Origin: Intestinimonas massiliensis (ex Afouda et al. 2020)
GTDB lineage: Bacteria; Bacillota; Clostridia; Oscillospirales; Oscillospiraceae
Length of the DNA: 64,000 nucleotides
Direction: 5' to 3'
Assembly (NCBI RefSeq): GCF_001244995.1
Contig: NZ_LN869529.1
Coordinates: 1,568,957 to 1,632,956, forward strand
The position numbers were made by a program, and so were the translations under genes. Of the stretch, positions 31,297 to 41,049 are shown in pieces; positions within the stretch are counted from its first letter, which is position 1, and every line of letters begins with the position of its first letter. The notes under the pieces are model-generated. The model did no database searches. It was not told the DNA's origin and worked only from the letters and a program-made list of their open reading frames with translations.

Positions 31297-32757
31297 TTGA
31301 GCTTTCTCTCCCCCGGTTATCTGCTCTTTTTTCCGGCCACGGTGCTGCTCTACTTCCTGCTGCCCCGGCCCTGTAAAAACCTGTGGCTGCTGGCGGCAAG
31401 CTGGTTTTTCTATCTCTGCGCCGGGCCGGACTGCTTCGCCTTCCTCCTGTGCGCCACGCTGGTCACCTATACCGGAGCCCGGCTGCTGGAGCGCCGGGAT
31501 GGAGCGAGCCGGAAAGCCCTGCTGACGCTGCTGCTGACACTTTTGTTCGGGACGCTCTTCCTCTTCAAGTACCTGGACTTTGCCTTCTCTCTGGCGGAGC
31601 GGGTGCTGGACGCGGCGGGCCTCTCCTTCTCCTCCCCCGCCCTGGATCTGATCCTCCCCGCCGGGATCTCCTTCTACCTTTTCATGGCGGCGGGCTACCT
31701 TATCGATGTGTACCGGGGCGACCGGGCCGCAGAACACAGCTTCCTTCTCTGCGCCCTGTTCCTCTCCTTCTTCCCCCATGTCATCTCCGGCCCCATCGCC
31801 CGGGCGGGCGGGCTGATCCCCCAGTTCCGTGAGGTCCACCGGTTCGACTATGACAAATTTCGGGCCGGGCTGCTGCGCTTTCTGTGGGGCGCATTCAAAA
31901 AGCTGTGCATCGCCGACCGGCTGGCCGTGCTGGTGAACGCCGTGTTCGCCGCCCCCGGGGACTTCGGCTGGCTCCAGGTCATCGCCGCCGCCTGCGCCTT
32001 CTCCGTTCAGATCTACTGCGACTTCTCCGCCTACTCCGACATGGCCCTGGGCTCGGCGGAGGCCATGGGCTTTCATCTGATGGAAAACTTCCGCACGCCC
32101 TACTTCTCCCGCTCCATTGCCGAATTCTGGCGGCGGTGGCACATCTCCCTGTCCGCCTGGTTCCGCGACTACCTGTACATCCCCCTGGGCGGCAGCCGCC
32201 GGGGAAGGACCCGCAAATACCTCAACATCCTCCTCGTGTTCGCCGTCAGCGGCCTGTGGCACGGCGCCGCCCTCACCTTCGTGGTCTGGGGCCTGCTCAA
32301 CGGTATCTATCAGGTGGCCGGCGGTCTCACCGCCAGGCTGCGGGCCCGGTGCCGCCAGTCGCTCCGGATGCGGGAGGACCGCCCCCTCACCGTCCTGTGG
32401 CAGATGGCGGTCACCTTCGTCCTGGCCACCCTGGCCTGGGTCTTTTTCAAGGCGGGCTCCCTCTCCGGGGCTCTGTCCGTGCTGCGGGCCATGCTCCCCG
32501 CCGGCCCCGCGCTGGTCCATCCGGTACTGGCCTCTATGGGGCTGGACCGCCGCGAATTCCTGGCCGCCGCCCTGGCCGGCCTGGCCCTGCTGGCGGTGGA
32601 CCTGCTTTCCCTCCGCGGAAGCGTCCGCGCCCGGGTCCTGGCTCTCCCCCGCCCTCTGCGGTGGCTCGTCGCCCTGATCCTGCTGCTCTGCGTGTTCCTT
32701 TTCGGGGTATATGGCACCGGATACGATCCCCAAGACTTCATCTATTTCAAGTTTTAG
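31297..32757 (+). CDS. MBOAT family membrane-bound O-acyltransferase (AlgI/DltB-like)
   Basis: The 486-residue protein has about ten membrane helices and the MBOAT hallmarks SFYLFMAAGYLIDVYRGD, FWRRWHISLSAWFRDYLYIPLGG and the catalytic His in VSGLWHGAALTFVVWG. It would move acyl groups across the membrane for O-acylation of a cell-surface polymer. The start is a TTG with AGAGGTGA in front. The next gene encodes an SGNH-type partner, the usual AlgI/AlgX-like or PatA/PatB-like pairing. Confidence 0.92.
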   Translation: MSFLSPGYLLFFPATVLLYFLLPRPCKNLWLLAASWFFYLCAGPDCFAFLLCATLVTYTGARLLERRDGASRKALLTLLLTLLFGTLFLFKYLDFAFSLAERVLDAAGLSFSSPALDLILPAGISFYLFMAAGYLIDVYRGDRAAEHSFLLCALFLSFFPHVISGPIARAGGLIPQFREVHRFDYDKFRAGLLRFLWGAFKKLCIADRLAVLVNAVFAAPGDFGWLQVIAAACAFSVQIYCDFSAYSDMALGSAEAMGFHLMENFRTPYFSRSIAEFWRRWHISLSAWFRDYLYIPLGGSRRGRTRKYLNILLVFAVSGLWHGAALTFVVWGLLNGIYQVAGGLTARLRARCRQSLRMREDRPLTVLWQMAVTFVLATLAWVFFKAGSLSGALSVLRAMLPAGPALVHPVLASMGLDRREFLAAALAGLALLAVDLLSLRGSVRARVLALPRPLRWLVALILLLCVFLFGVYGTGYDPQDFIYFKF

Positions 32758-32768
32758 GGGGAACGGCC

Positions 32769-33785
32769 ATGAAAAAAAGCAAAGAACTTCTGTTCGCCGC
32801 CGCCTTCGTGCTGACGGCCGCGCTGCTGCTGGGGCTGTGCGGGGCCGCTCTGCGGCCGGTCCGGGTGGACTACGGCGCAGTGTGGGAGCCCTATCTGGCC
32901 GAACCTAAGGACAGCTTGGACTACCTCTACCTGGGCAGCTCCTACGCCTACTGCGACGTCAATCCAAGCCTCATCTATGACGCTACCGGCCTGACCGGCT
33001 ACGTGCTGGCCGGCCCGGAGCAGACTCTGTCCACCACCTACTGGTACCTCAGAGAGGCCCTCAAAACCCAGACGCCGCAGGTGGTGCTCATCGAGGCCTC
33101 CGCCCTCCACTTTGAGCGCTACCAAAACTACAGCCAGATCAATGTGGGCTATATGCCCTTTTCCACCAACAAGCTCCACGCCATTTTTGAGGCCGCGGAG
33201 CCCGAGCTGCGTACCGGCCTGCTCTTTGACCTGTACTTCTACCACAGCCGCTGGAAAGAGCTCACCGTGCAGAGCGCCCTGTGGGCCCTGGCCCCCAAAG
33301 GGGCCGACCAGCTCAAGGGCTACACCGCCGTGGAGGGGGTGTTCGAGCAGATCGCCGACGGCCCCTTCCAGCGAGAGGTGAAGCCGGACGCCGTCTACCG
33401 GCAGAATCTGGCCGACCTGGGTCGGATTCTGGCCCTGTGCGAGGAGTACGGCGCTCTGCCTGTGGTGGTCTTCCACCCCACCTACAGCCAGCTCCCCGCG
33501 CAGGAATACGAGCGCATCCGCTCCGATGTGGCCGCCCTGGACCCCAGGGCCAAATACTTCGACTGGAGTAGTCAGATCACCTCCATCGGCCTGGACCCGA
33601 CGCTCCATTTCTTTGACCCCGGCCACCTGAACCGAGCGGGAGCCGACCTTTTTTCCCCTTGGGTGGGAATCTTTCTGACCAACGAGCTGGAGGTCTTCCC
33701 CCGAGCCCAGACGGAGGAGAACGCCGCCGCCTGGCGCGCCTCCGCCGAGCACTGGCTCCAGGCCGTCCCCTCAGAGCAGGAATAG
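32769..33785 (+). CDS. SGNH-like (AlgX/DltD-type) partner of the MBOAT protein
   Basis: The 338-residue protein has a single N-terminal membrane anchor and an extracellular SGNH-like domain. The nucleophile is in LYLGSSYAYCD near residue 58 and the Asp-His pair is in FFDPGHLNRAG near the C-terminus. It probably completes transfer of acyl groups delivered by the MBOAT protein. AGGGGGAA precedes the ATG, which lies 11 bases after the MBOAT stop. Confidence 0.82.
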   Translation: MKKSKELLFAAAFVLTAALLLGLCGAALRPVRVDYGAVWEPYLAEPKDSLDYLYLGSSYAYCDVNPSLIYDATGLTGYVLAGPEQTLSTTYWYLREALKTQTPQVVLIEASALHFERYQNYSQINVGYMPFSTNKLHAIFEAAEPELRTGLLFDLYFYHSRWKELTVQSALWALAPKGADQLKGYTAVEGVFEQIADGPFQREVKPDAVYRQNLADLGRILALCEEYGALPVVVFHPTYSQLPAQEYERIRSDVAALDPRAKYFDWSSQITSIGLDPTLHFFDPGHLNRAGADLFSPWVGIFLTNELEVFPRAQTEENAAAWRASAEHWLQAVPSEQE

Positions 33786-33791
33786 CGTCAG

Positions 33792-33825
33792 AAGGACGCC
33801 CGGTTATGCACCGGGCGTCCTTCTT
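33792..33825 (+). terminator. Terminator of the acyltransferase pair
   Basis: AAGGACGCCCGG pairs with CCGGGCGTCCTT around seven bases, followed by CTTCT. Confidence 0.85.
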
Positions 33826-33891
33826 CTATGCAAAATCGGTATAACGGCGGCGGGCCGCCTATGATATGATAGAAAAAACGGAGGGATGGCC

Positions 33892-35004
33892 ATGATCAAC
33901 CAAGCACGCGTGACACAGACCTTTTTGGACTACGTCCAGATCGACAGCGAGACCCACTTTGAGCGGGAGATGACCGCCCGGCTGGTGGCCGATCTGGAGG
34001 CGCTGGGCCTTCCGGTGACCACCGACGAGGCTGGAAAGGCCGCCGGCTCGGACGGAGCCAATGTCTACTGCCACCTGGAGGGGGACCCCAACAGTGACTG
34101 CATCCTCTTCAGCGCCCATATGGACACCGTCACTCCCGGCAAGGGGGTCCGGCCTCAGATCCGGGACGGCTATATCTACAGCGACGGCACCACCATCCTG
34201 GGGGCCGACGACAAGTCCGGCATCGCCGCCATACTGGAGGCGCTGCGCACGCTGCTGGAGAGCGGCGTCCCCCACCGCCCCATGGACATCCTCTTCACCA
34301 TCCGGGAGGAGGGCGGCCTCAACGGCTCGGCCAACGTGGACTACGGCCGCCTGAAGGCCAAATACGGCGTGGTGCTGGACGCCAGCAACGACGTGGGTAA
34401 GATCGTCTCCAGCGCGCCCGGTCAGATTCGCATTTACGCCGACATCTATGGGCGGAAGGCCCATGCCGGCTCCGACCCGGAGAAGGGGGTCAGCGCCATC
34501 CAGGCCGCCGCCGTGGCGGTGAGCCGGATGCGGCTCCAGCGCATTGACGAGGAGACCACCGCCAACATCGGCACGCTCTCCTGCGTGGGGGAGACCAACG
34601 TGGTCCAGGACCACGTCACCTTTGCCGCCGAGACCCGCAGCAAAAGCCCGGAGAAGCGGAAGGCCCAGGCCGCCCACATGGTGGCCTGCCTGCAGGAGGC
34701 CTGCGACGCCCTCGGGGCCCGGCTGGAGTACCGACTGCACCATAGCTATCAGAGCTACGGCTTCCCGGACGACCACCCCCATGTCCGGCGGCTGATGGAC
34801 GCCTGCCGCCGGGCCGGCGTCGAACCCTGGACCACCTACACGGGCGGCGGCACCGACGGCAACAACTTTAATGCCCATGGCATCGAGACCGTGGTACTGG
34901 CCTGTGGCATGGAGCACGAGCACACCACCCAAGAGCGCATCGCCATCCGGAACCTGGCCGATGCCTCTCAGGTGGTCTATCAGCTCATGCTGCCGGACGC
35001 CTGA
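33892..35004 (+). CDS. M20 family metallopeptidase, peptidase T-like
   Basis: This protein of about 370 residues has the zinc motif FSAHMDTV, GADDKSGIAAILE, IREEGGLNGSA and a C-terminal YTGGGTDGNNFNAHG, typical of PepT-like di-zinc tripeptidases. It would release N-terminal residues from small peptides in the cytosol, fitting an amino-acid fermenter. GGAGGG precedes; the second ATG (33892) has the better spacing than the one at 33886. Confidence 0.88.
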   Translation: MINQARVTQTFLDYVQIDSETHFEREMTARLVADLEALGLPVTTDEAGKAAGSDGANVYCHLEGDPNSDCILFSAHMDTVTPGKGVRPQIRDGYIYSDGTTILGADDKSGIAAILEALRTLLESGVPHRPMDILFTIREEGGLNGSANVDYGRLKAKYGVVLDASNDVGKIVSSAPGQIRIYADIYGRKAHAGSDPEKGVSAIQAAAVAVSRMRLQRIDEETTANIGTLSCVGETNVVQDHVTFAAETRSKSPEKRKAQAAHMVACLQEACDALGARLEYRLHHSYQSYGFPDDHPHVRRLMDACRRAGVEPWTTYTGGGTDGNNFNAHGIETVVLACGMEHEHTTQERIAIRNLADASQVVYQLMLPDA

Positions 35005-35019
35005 CCCATCCAGACAATC

Positions 35020-35058
35020 AGACACGTCGCTCCGGACCAGCCGGAACAGCGCGTCTTT
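35020..35058 (+). terminator. Terminator after the peptidase gene
   Basis: An imperfect stem joins AGACACGTCGCTCCGG with CCGGAACAGCGCGTCT, followed by TTCCTTTTC. Confidence 0.65.
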
Positions 35059-35065
35059 CCTTTTC

Positions 35066-35338
35066 TCACAGCCAGTCGGCCACCACGTCTCCCACCGCGG
35101 CGGGCCCCACCGTGTTGCGCGTCAGCAGCTCCATCAGTCCGTCGATACGGGAAATGCTGACCGTGACGTTGGGGATGACGGCGCTGTCGCCCCCCTGTTC
35201 CGCCACCTTGACCCCATAGCTCTCACAGGAAAAATGCTCCGCTACCTCCATCTCTCCGATTACAACATAGTAATCAAAGCAGTGGGAGACGCCATCCTCT
35301 CCCCGGACCGTTCGGCGCTCTACAAACAGCTCCCTCAT
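35066..35338 (-). CDS. DUF6514-like small protein
   Basis: The 90-residue soluble protein begins MRELFVERRTVRGEDGVSHCF and has the segment YGVKVAEQGGDSAVIPNVT, features of a small conserved family in Oscillospiraceae annotated as DUF6514. Function is unknown. AGGAGG-like bases precede its ATG. It is convergent with the peptidase gene and divergent from the next small membrane gene. Confidence 0.72.
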   Translation of the reverse strand: MRELFVERRTVRGEDGVSHCFDYYVVIGEMEVAEHFSCESYGVKVAEQGGDSAVIPNVTVSISRIDGLMELLTRNTVGPAAVGDVVADWL

Positions 35339-35514
35339 CTTGTGTTTTTCCTCCTTCTTTTAACATCTTGCTTACATTATATGGTGGTATATACGGAAAG
35401 TATCGCAAAAAATGTCGAGCAAAAGGAATATTTTGGAACTTGCCATTGTGCCGCACCCCTGGTATGATGATGGCAGATTCTGCGGTGCTCCTGCGCCGCA
35501 TCGGAGGTGAACAC

Positions 35515-35760
35515 ATGCGTCATTGGCTGCGAAAACGGGTGGCGCTGCACGACTGGCCTCTGTTCCTTCTGACCCGCGGGCTGTGTATGACCACCATCTT
35601 TTTGCTGGCCGCCCTGCTGCTGCGTCTGTGGACCGGGCCGGCGGACCCCTGGCTGCTGAACTGGTATGCCGACTATGTGCAGGCGATGGCGGCCGTGCTG
35701 CTGGGGACTTCCCTGATCGGCCCGCTCCTGCTGGAGGACGTACTGCGGCGATATACATAA
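35515..35760 (+). CDS. Small two-helix membrane protein
   Basis: The 81-residue protein has two hydrophobic segments (residues about 17-38 and 52-72) with a basic N-terminus. GGAGGTG precedes the ATG at 35515. I do not recognise a family. It is a single gene closed by a strong terminator. Confidence 0.68.
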   Translation: MRHWLRKRVALHDWPLFLLTRGLCMTTIFLLAALLLRLWTGPADPWLLNWYADYVQAMAAVLLGTSLIGPLLLEDVLRRYT

Positions 35761-35798
35761 AAAAACGGGGACCGGACAGTTGTCCGGTCCCCGTTTTT
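35761..35798. terminator. Bidirectional terminator between the small membrane gene and hbd
   Basis: AAAAACGGGGACCGGACA pairs with TGTCCGGTCCCCGTTTTT around two bases. It serves the convergent genes on both sides. Confidence 0.92.
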
Positions 35799-35818
35799 GT
35801 TTCCAGAGGGAAAGTCTT

Positions 35819-36667
35819 TTACTTGCTGTAATCGAAGAAGCCCTTGCCGGTCTTGCGGCCCAGGGTGCCGGCGCGGACCATCTTGCGCAGCAGCAGGGAG
35901 GCGCGGTACTTGGGATCGTGGGTCTCGTTGTACAGCACGTCCATGATGGCCAGGCAGACGTCCAGACCGATCAGGTCGCCCAGAGCCAGGGGGCCCATGG
36001 GATGGTTGGCGCCCAGCTTCATGGCGGTGTCGATGCCCTCCGCGGAAGCCACACCGGTGTACAGCAGGTCGGCGGCCTCGTTGATCATGGGGATCAGGAT
36101 CTTGTTGACCACAAAGCCGGGGGCCTCGTTGACCTCCACGGGCTCCTTGCCGATCTCCACGGACAGGTCGGCCACGGCCTTGTAGGTCTCGTCGGAGGTG
36201 TGAGCGCCCCGGATGACCTCCACCAGCTTCATCACGGTGGCGGGGTTGAAGAAGTGCATGCCGATGAACTTGTCCGGGCGCTTGGTGGCCGCGGCAATGG
36301 CGGTGATGGAGATGGAGGAGGTGTTGGTGGCCAGGATGGTCTCCGGCTTGCAGATCTTGTCCAGCTCCGCAAAGATGCTCTTCTTGATGTCCAGGTTCTC
36401 AATGGCGGCTTCCACCACCAGGTCGGCGTCCGCGGCCATGTTCAGGTCGGTGGTGAAGGTCATGTGGGCCAGGATGTCGGCCTTCTTCGCCTCGTCCATC
36501 TTGCCCTTGGACACCAGCTTATCCAGGCCCTTGTTCAGACGGCCCTCGGAAGCCTTGATGATATCGTCGTTGATGTCGCGGACCACTACATCAAAGCCCT
36601 TCTTGGCAAAAACCTGCGCGATGTCCAGGCCCATGGTGCCGCCGCCGATGACAACAATCTTTTTCAT
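35819..36667 (-). CDS. hbd: 3-hydroxybutyryl-CoA dehydrogenase
   Basis: The 282-residue enzyme reduces acetoacetyl-CoA to 3-hydroxybutyryl-CoA in the butyrate pathway. It has the NAD-binding GGGTMG at residues 8-13, ATNTSS, the catalytic His in GMHFFNPA, and [12 protein letters not shown], with the usual C-terminal [20 protein letters not shown] lies before the ATG. It is downstream of crt in one operon and would act on carbon from acetyl-CoA or the acetoacetate released by Kce. Confidence 0.96.
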   Translation of the reverse strand: MKKIVVIGGGTMGLDIAQVFAKKGFDVVVRDINDDIIKASEGRLNKGLDKLVSKGKMDEAKKADILAHMTFTTDLNMAADADLVVEAAIENLDIKKSIFAELDKICKPETILATNTSSISITAIAAATKRPDKFIGMHFFNPATVMKLVEVIRGAHTSDETYKAVADLSVEIGKEPVEVNEAPGFVVNKILIPMINEAADLLYTGVASAEGIDTAMKLGANHPMGPLALGDLIGLDVCLAIMDVLYNETHDPKYRASLLLRKMVRAGTLGRKTGKGFFDYSK

Positions 36668-36728
36668 GTTCTTTTCCTCCTATTATGTATGTGTATGGAA
36701 CGGGTTCGCGATTCTTTTCCGGCCGTGC

Positions 36729-37505
36729 TTACCGATTCTTGAAGTTCTTCTCCTTGCGCTTCTCCAGGAACGCGCCCATGCCCTCGTCCTTGTCCTCAGT
36801 ACCGCAGCACACGCCGAAGGCCTCCGCCTCGAAGGCGCAGCCGGTGTAGATGTCCGTCTGCATGCCCTTGCGGATGCAGCGCTTGGACTCCTTCACCGCG
36901 ATCTGTGCGTTGGCGCAGATGGCGTTGGCCAGCTCCAGGGCCTTGGGCATCAGCTCGTCGGCGGGGTACACCTCGCTGACCAGACCGATCGCCTTGGCCT
37001 CTTCCGCCCCGATGACCTTGGCCGTCAGAATCAGCTCCATGGCTTTGGAGATCCCCACGATGCGGGGCAGACGCTGGGTGCCCGCGAAGCCGGGGGTGAT
37101 GCCCAGGCCCACTTCGGGCTGGCCGAACTTGGCCTTCTCGCTGGCCAGCCGGATGTCGCAGGCCATGGAGATCTCGCACCCGCCGCCCAGCGCGAAGCCG
37201 TTCACCGCCGCGATGACGGGCTTGGACAGGTTTTCCAGCTTCAGGAACACATTGCCGCCGTGGATGCCGAAGTTCCGGCCGTCGATGGAAGAGAACTGCT
37301 TCATCTCTCCGATGTCCGCGCCTGCCACAAAGCTGCGGCCCGCGCCCGTGAGGATGACCACATAGATTTCCTCGTTGGCTTCCACCTGGTCCAGAGCTGC
37401 GTCCAGATCGCTCAGCACCTGGCTGTTCAGGGCATTCAGAGCCTCCTGACGGTCAATCGTCAGAATCCCCACGTGCCCCTGCTGCTCTAATTTCACGAAT
37501 CCCAT
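36729..37505 (-). CDS. crt: Crotonase (3-hydroxybutyryl-CoA dehydratase)
   Basis: The 258-residue crotonase-fold enzyme interconverts 3-hydroxybutyryl-CoA and crotonyl-CoA. It has the oxyanion-hole segments AGADIGEM and NGFALGGGCE, and catalytic Glu residues in GGGCEIS and GQPEVGLG. The gene is the first of a crt-hbd operon. Crotonyl-CoA is also the product of Kal, so this step connects lysine fermentation with the butyrate cycle. Confidence 0.93.
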   Translation of the reverse strand: MGFVKLEQQGHVGILTIDRQEALNALNSQVLSDLDAALDQVEANEEIYVVILTGAGRSFVAGADIGEMKQFSSIDGRNFGIHGGNVFLKLENLSKPVIAAVNGFALGGGCEISMACDIRLASEKAKFGQPEVGLGITPGFAGTQRLPRIVGISKAMELILTAKVIGAEEAKAIGLVSEVYPADELMPKALELANAICANAQIAVKESKRCIRKGMQTDIYTGCAFEAEAFGVCCGTEDKDEGMGAFLEKRKEKNFKNR

Positions 37506-37582
37506 ACTTTGCTGCCTCCTTATTGCGATTCTCCGTTTTTAAGCGGAGTGGTGCTGGGGTATCCCCTCCCCACACCGCTCTT

Positions 37583-37611
37583 AGTATAGCTGTTTTCCCT
37601 GGCATACGCAA
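37583..37611 (-). promoter_or_regulatory. Sigma-A promoter of crt-hbd
   Basis: On the minus strand TTGCGT (37611-37606) and TATACT (37588-37583) are 17 bases apart, about 75 bases before the crt ATG. Confidence 0.65.
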
Positions 37612-37741
37612 GAGGGAAACATGAAAAATCTGTGTTCTATCTATGAATTTTGCGGGATTTTACCCACATTCCTCCCATTCAAACGTGCGAAATGACCGAT
37701 TTTCCGCAGAAAGGCATAACTCGGTACCAAAGCGAAATATT

Positions 37742-37767
37742 GGTAGTACCACTAAATTGGTGCTACC
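37742..37767 (-). terminator. Inverted repeat behind the DUF554 gene
   Basis: GGTAGCACCA pairs with TGGTACTACC (one mismatch) around a short AT-rich loop. It follows the DUF554 stop on the minus strand and could be a terminator or an operator for the crt promoter region. Confidence 0.5.
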
Positions 37768-37815
37768 TGTTCCGCCTCTCAGAACGGGTCCGCGGCAGGC
37801 GGCACAGCGCCTTGG

Positions 37816-38526
37816 TCACCCCATCAGCCTGCCCAGCCATTCGGCCAGAGGCAGGTATGCCAGCGGCAGGAAGATCGCGGGCAGCATATTGCCCACCTTG
37901 ATCTTTCCCTGGCCCAGACCCAGCATGTTGATGGCGATGCCCATGATGATGGTGCCGCCCACGGCGCTCATCTCGGTGATGACCGCCGGGGCCAGATAAG
38001 GCCCCACCCACCCGGCCAGCAGGGTCAGTCCCCCCTGGTAGAGGATCAGCGGTACCACGGAAAACGCGGTACCCACACCGAAGGTGGCGGCATAGGTGAT
38101 GGAGGTCACCCCGTCGATGACCCCCTTGGACACCAGAACGGTGTAGTCCCCGTTGAGTCCGGCGTTGAGGGAACCCGTGATGGCCATCGCCCCCACACAG
38201 AACAGGACGGAGGCATTCATAAATCCCTCCGTAAAGCGGCTGCTGCCGCCTGCCTTCATCAGCCTGCGCTGGAGCGCGCCCCCCACGGAGTCCAGCCGGT
38301 CCTCGATGCGGAGGGCCTCCCCCAGGATGGTACCCACCACCATGCAAACGATGACGCACAGGGCGTTCTGTGTGCCTACGGCGGAGGAAACCCCGATGCC
38401 CAGCACACACAGACCCAGCGCGTGGGTGACGATGCTGGAAAAGCGCGGGGGGATGAAATTTTTGAACAGCAGTCCGATGAGGCTCCCCAGCAGGATGAGC
38501 CCCGCATTGATGAACGTGGCGGGCAT
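37816..38526 (-). CDS. DUF554 (YqgA-like) membrane protein
   Basis: The 236-residue protein has about seven hydrophobic segments and the DUF554 signatures NAGLILLGSLIGLLF at the start, VVGTILGEALRIEDRL, and MSAVGGTIIMGIAINMLGLG at the end. The family is thought to be a transporter but has no proven substrate. It is a single gene divergent from the SpoVB-type gene. Confidence 0.88.
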   Translation of the reverse strand: MPATFINAGLILLGSLIGLLFKNFIPPRFSSIVTHALGLCVLGIGVSSAVGTQNALCVIVCMVVGTILGEALRIEDRLDSVGGALQRRLMKAGGSSRFTEGFMNASVLFCVGAMAITGSLNAGLNGDYTVLVSKGVIDGVTSITYAATFGVGTAFSVVPLILYQGGLTLLAGWVGPYLAPAVITEMSAVGGTIIMGIAINMLGLGQGKIKVGNMLPAIFLPLAYLPLAEWLGRLMG

Positions 38527-38679
38527 GGCGCGCTTCCTTCTCTCTCTGCACCCTTGCGGAGGTGGATTTACAGGGCTCTATGATACCACGTTTTCCCTGC
38601 CGTTGTAAAGCGTTAAAGTTGTCCCGCCACATGTTCATTGACCCCCTTGAATATACTCTGCCAGGAAGGGGGCGCTTTT

Positions 38680-40221
38680 TTGAAACTGAGCCGCACATCC
38701 ATGCTTTACGGTACGCTGCTGTTGACGGCCACCGGACTTTTTTCCCAGCTTCTGGGTTTTATTTACCGTATCCTCCTCTCCCGCCTCATCGGTGCGGAGG
38801 TCATGGGCCTCTACCAGCTCGTTATGCCGGTCTATTCGGTGCTGCTGTCCGTAACCGCCGTGGGCCTGACGGCGGCGGTGTCCAGCCTCACCTCGGAATA
38901 CCAGGCTCTGGGCAACCTCCGGGCCGCCGGACAGGTGCTCCGGCGGTGTCTGGCCGCCCTGTTCCTCCTGCTGGTCCTGCCCTGTCTGGCGGTGGTGCTG
39001 TTCTCCGACGCCATCTCCGTCTATCTGCTGGGCGACGCCCGGACCCGACTGGGGCTGGTGCTTCTTCTGCCCTGCCTTCTCCTCACCGGGGTGGAAAACC
39101 TCCACAAGCACGCCTTCTACGGCTCGGGCCTGATCCGTCCTCCCGCATGCACGGAGATGCTGGAGCAGTTGGTGCGCACCGTGGCGGTGCTGGGGCTGCT
39201 GGTGCTCTTTCTCCCCCAGAGCCCCGAGCGGACCGTGGGGCTCATTGTGGCGGGCATGGTGATCTGCGAGGTCTTTTCCTCCTGCACCCTCACGCTCCTC
39301 CACCGGCGGTATACCCGCCGCCTGCCCCCGGACCGGGGCCGCGGCGAGTCCGGCCGGGTCCTGGACCGCCGCATCCTTCACATCGCCGTACCCATCGGCC
39401 TGACCGCCCTGCTGGGCAACCTGATGGGTTCGGTGTGCGCCATCCTCATTCCTCAGCGGCTGGTGGCCGGCGGGATGGAGGTCTCCGCCGCCATCTCCGC
39501 TTTCGGGGTCATGTTCGGCATGTCCCTGCCCCTGCTGAACCTGCCCACCGCCTTCATCGCCGCGCTGGGCCTGGTGCTGGTGCCCAAGCTGGCCGAGAGT
39601 GCCGCCCTGGGCCGGAGATCCGAGGTCCATCGCCGGGTCTCCAAGGCCATGCTGGGCACCTCGGTGCTCATGCTGCCCGCCATGGCCTTTCTGGTGGTGC
39701 TGGGGCCCACCTTGGGCGCCGTCCTGTTCCGCGAGAGCTCCGTGGGAAACTACCTGGCTCCCCTGTCGGTGGGGGTGGTGCTCTCCTGCTATCAGTCGGT
39801 GCTCTCCTGCTCCCTCAACGGCGTGGGCCGCCAGCCCGCCGCCGCCCGCAACGCCCTCATCAGCGGCGCGGTGGAGCTGGTCATCGTCTTTCTCACCGTG
39901 GGCATCCCGGGCGTGGGGCTGCGGGGCTATGTGTGGGCCTTTCTCATCAGCGCCCTGGTTGGGGTCGTGCTGGGCGCCGTCTCCCTCCGCCGGGCCACCG
40001 GCCTCCGGCTCCAGATCTTCCTCTGGATCACCGCCCCCGGCCTAGCCGCCCTGCTCATGGGCCTGTGCATCAATCTGCTCTTCCGGGTGCTGCTGGACCA
40101 GGGCTGCGACGGCCTGCCCGCCGCCCTGGTCTGTCTGGCCTTCGGCGCCGTGCTCTATCTGTCCGCCCTCTATGCCCAGGGCCTTCCCGTTTCCCAGCTC
40201 TTCCGCCTGCGCCGCTCCTGA
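38680..40221 (+). CDS. SpoVB/MurJ-type polysaccharide flippase
   Basis: The 513-residue protein has 12-14 membrane helices of the MOP superfamily, starting SRTSMLYGTLLLTATGLFSQ followed by RLIGAEVMGLYQL, the usual start of SpoVB-like proteins. Such proteins flip lipid-linked precursors for peptidoglycan or spore cortex. The TTG at 38680 was chosen because GGAAGGGGG precedes it; the ATG at 38638 has no site. A sporulation role is likely but a general cell-wall role cannot be excluded. Confidence 0.85.
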   Translation: MKLSRTSMLYGTLLLTATGLFSQLLGFIYRILLSRLIGAEVMGLYQLVMPVYSVLLSVTAVGLTAAVSSLTSEYQALGNLRAAGQVLRRCLAALFLLLVLPCLAVVLFSDAISVYLLGDARTRLGLVLLLPCLLLTGVENLHKHAFYGSGLIRPPACTEMLEQLVRTVAVLGLLVLFLPQSPERTVGLIVAGMVICEVFSSCTLTLLHRRYTRRLPPDRGRGESGRVLDRRILHIAVPIGLTALLGNLMGSVCAILIPQRLVAGGMEVSAAISAFGVMFGMSLPLLNLPTAFIAALGLVLVPKLAESAALGRRSEVHRRVSKAMLGTSVLMLPAMAFLVVLGPTLGAVLFRESSVGNYLAPLSVGVVLSCYQSVLSCSLNGVGRQPAAARNALISGAVELVIVFLTVGIPGVGLRGYVWAFLISALVGVVLGAVSLRRATGLRLQIFLWITAPGLAALLMGLCINLLFRVLLDQGCDGLPAALVCLAFGAVLYLSALYAQGLPVSQLFRLRRS

Positions 40222-40291
40222 AAAAATGCCGGGCTTTTGTCCGCTGCGGGGTCAAATGTGGTATACTACCCCTTGAAAAGGAGTGATCCCC

Positions 40292-41044
40292 ATGAAAGCA
40301 CTGATCACCGGTGCCAGCTCCGGCATTGGCCGGGACATGGCCCGCGGCCTGGCCCGGCGGGGCTATGATCTGATTCTGGTGGCCCGGCGCACCGAGCGGC
40401 TGGAGGAGCTGGGCCGTACCCTTCCCGTGCAGGTCCAGACCATCTCCCTGGATCTGGCACAAAAGGGCAATTGCAGGGCTCTGTATGAGCAGGTGAAGGA
40501 CCAGGACCTCGACATTCTGATCAACAACGCAGGTAGGGGGCTCTTCGGCCCCTTTGATGAGACCGACCTGGAGGAGGAGCTGGCGATGCTGGATATCAAC
40601 ATCCGGTGTACCCACATCCTCACCAAGCTGTTTCTGCCCGACTTCAAGCGCCGGAACAAGGGCCACATCCTGAACGTGGCCTCCTCGGCGGCCTTTCTGC
40701 CCGGCCCCCTGCTCTCCTCCTATTACGCCTCCAAGGCCTATGTCCTCCGGCTGTCCGAGGCTATCTCCGAGGAACTCCGCCGGGCTGGCAGTCAGGTGAA
40801 GATCAGCGTCCTCTGCCCCGGCCCCGTCCGCACGGAGTTCAACGACGTGGCCGGCGTGCGCTTCAGCATCCGCGGCCTGCCCAGCCCCTCTGTGGCGGAA
40901 TACGCCATCGACCGGATGCTTCGGGGCCGGCTGGTCATCGTCCCCGGCCTGGACATGAAGCTGGCCCATCTGGGGGCTCATCTGGCCCCGGACCAGCTTC
41001 TGCTGCGGATCTGCTGGCACATGCAGAAGCGTAAGCAGGGCTGA
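40292..41044 (+). CDS. SDR family NAD(P)-dependent oxidoreductase
   Basis: The 250-residue enzyme has the classical short-chain dehydrogenase features: TGASSGIG near residue 7, NNAGRG, and the catalytic Ser with YYASK. The C-terminal part resembles the DltE or YqjQ-like branch. The substrate is unknown. AAAGGAG precedes the ATG at 40292; a GTG three codons upstream is less likely. A TATACT box lies about 25 bases upstream. Confidence 0.87.
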   Translation: MKALITGASSGIGRDMARGLARRGYDLILVARRTERLEELGRTLPVQVQTISLDLAQKGNCRALYEQVKDQDLDILINNAGRGLFGPFDETDLEEELAMLDINIRCTHILTKLFLPDFKRRNKGHILNVASSAAFLPGPLLSSYYASKAYVLRLSEAISEELRRAGSQVKISVLCPGPVRTEFNDVAGVRFSIRGLPSPSVAEYAIDRMLRGRLVIVPGLDMKLAHLGAHLAPDQLLLRICWHMQKRKQG

Positions 41045-41049
41045 ATCGA

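Noticed and set aside
38562-40286. A 574-codon frame on the plus strand
   Set aside because: It overlaps the SpoVB-type flippase in another frame and is an Arg/Pro/Gly-rich translation typical of shifted GC-rich genes.
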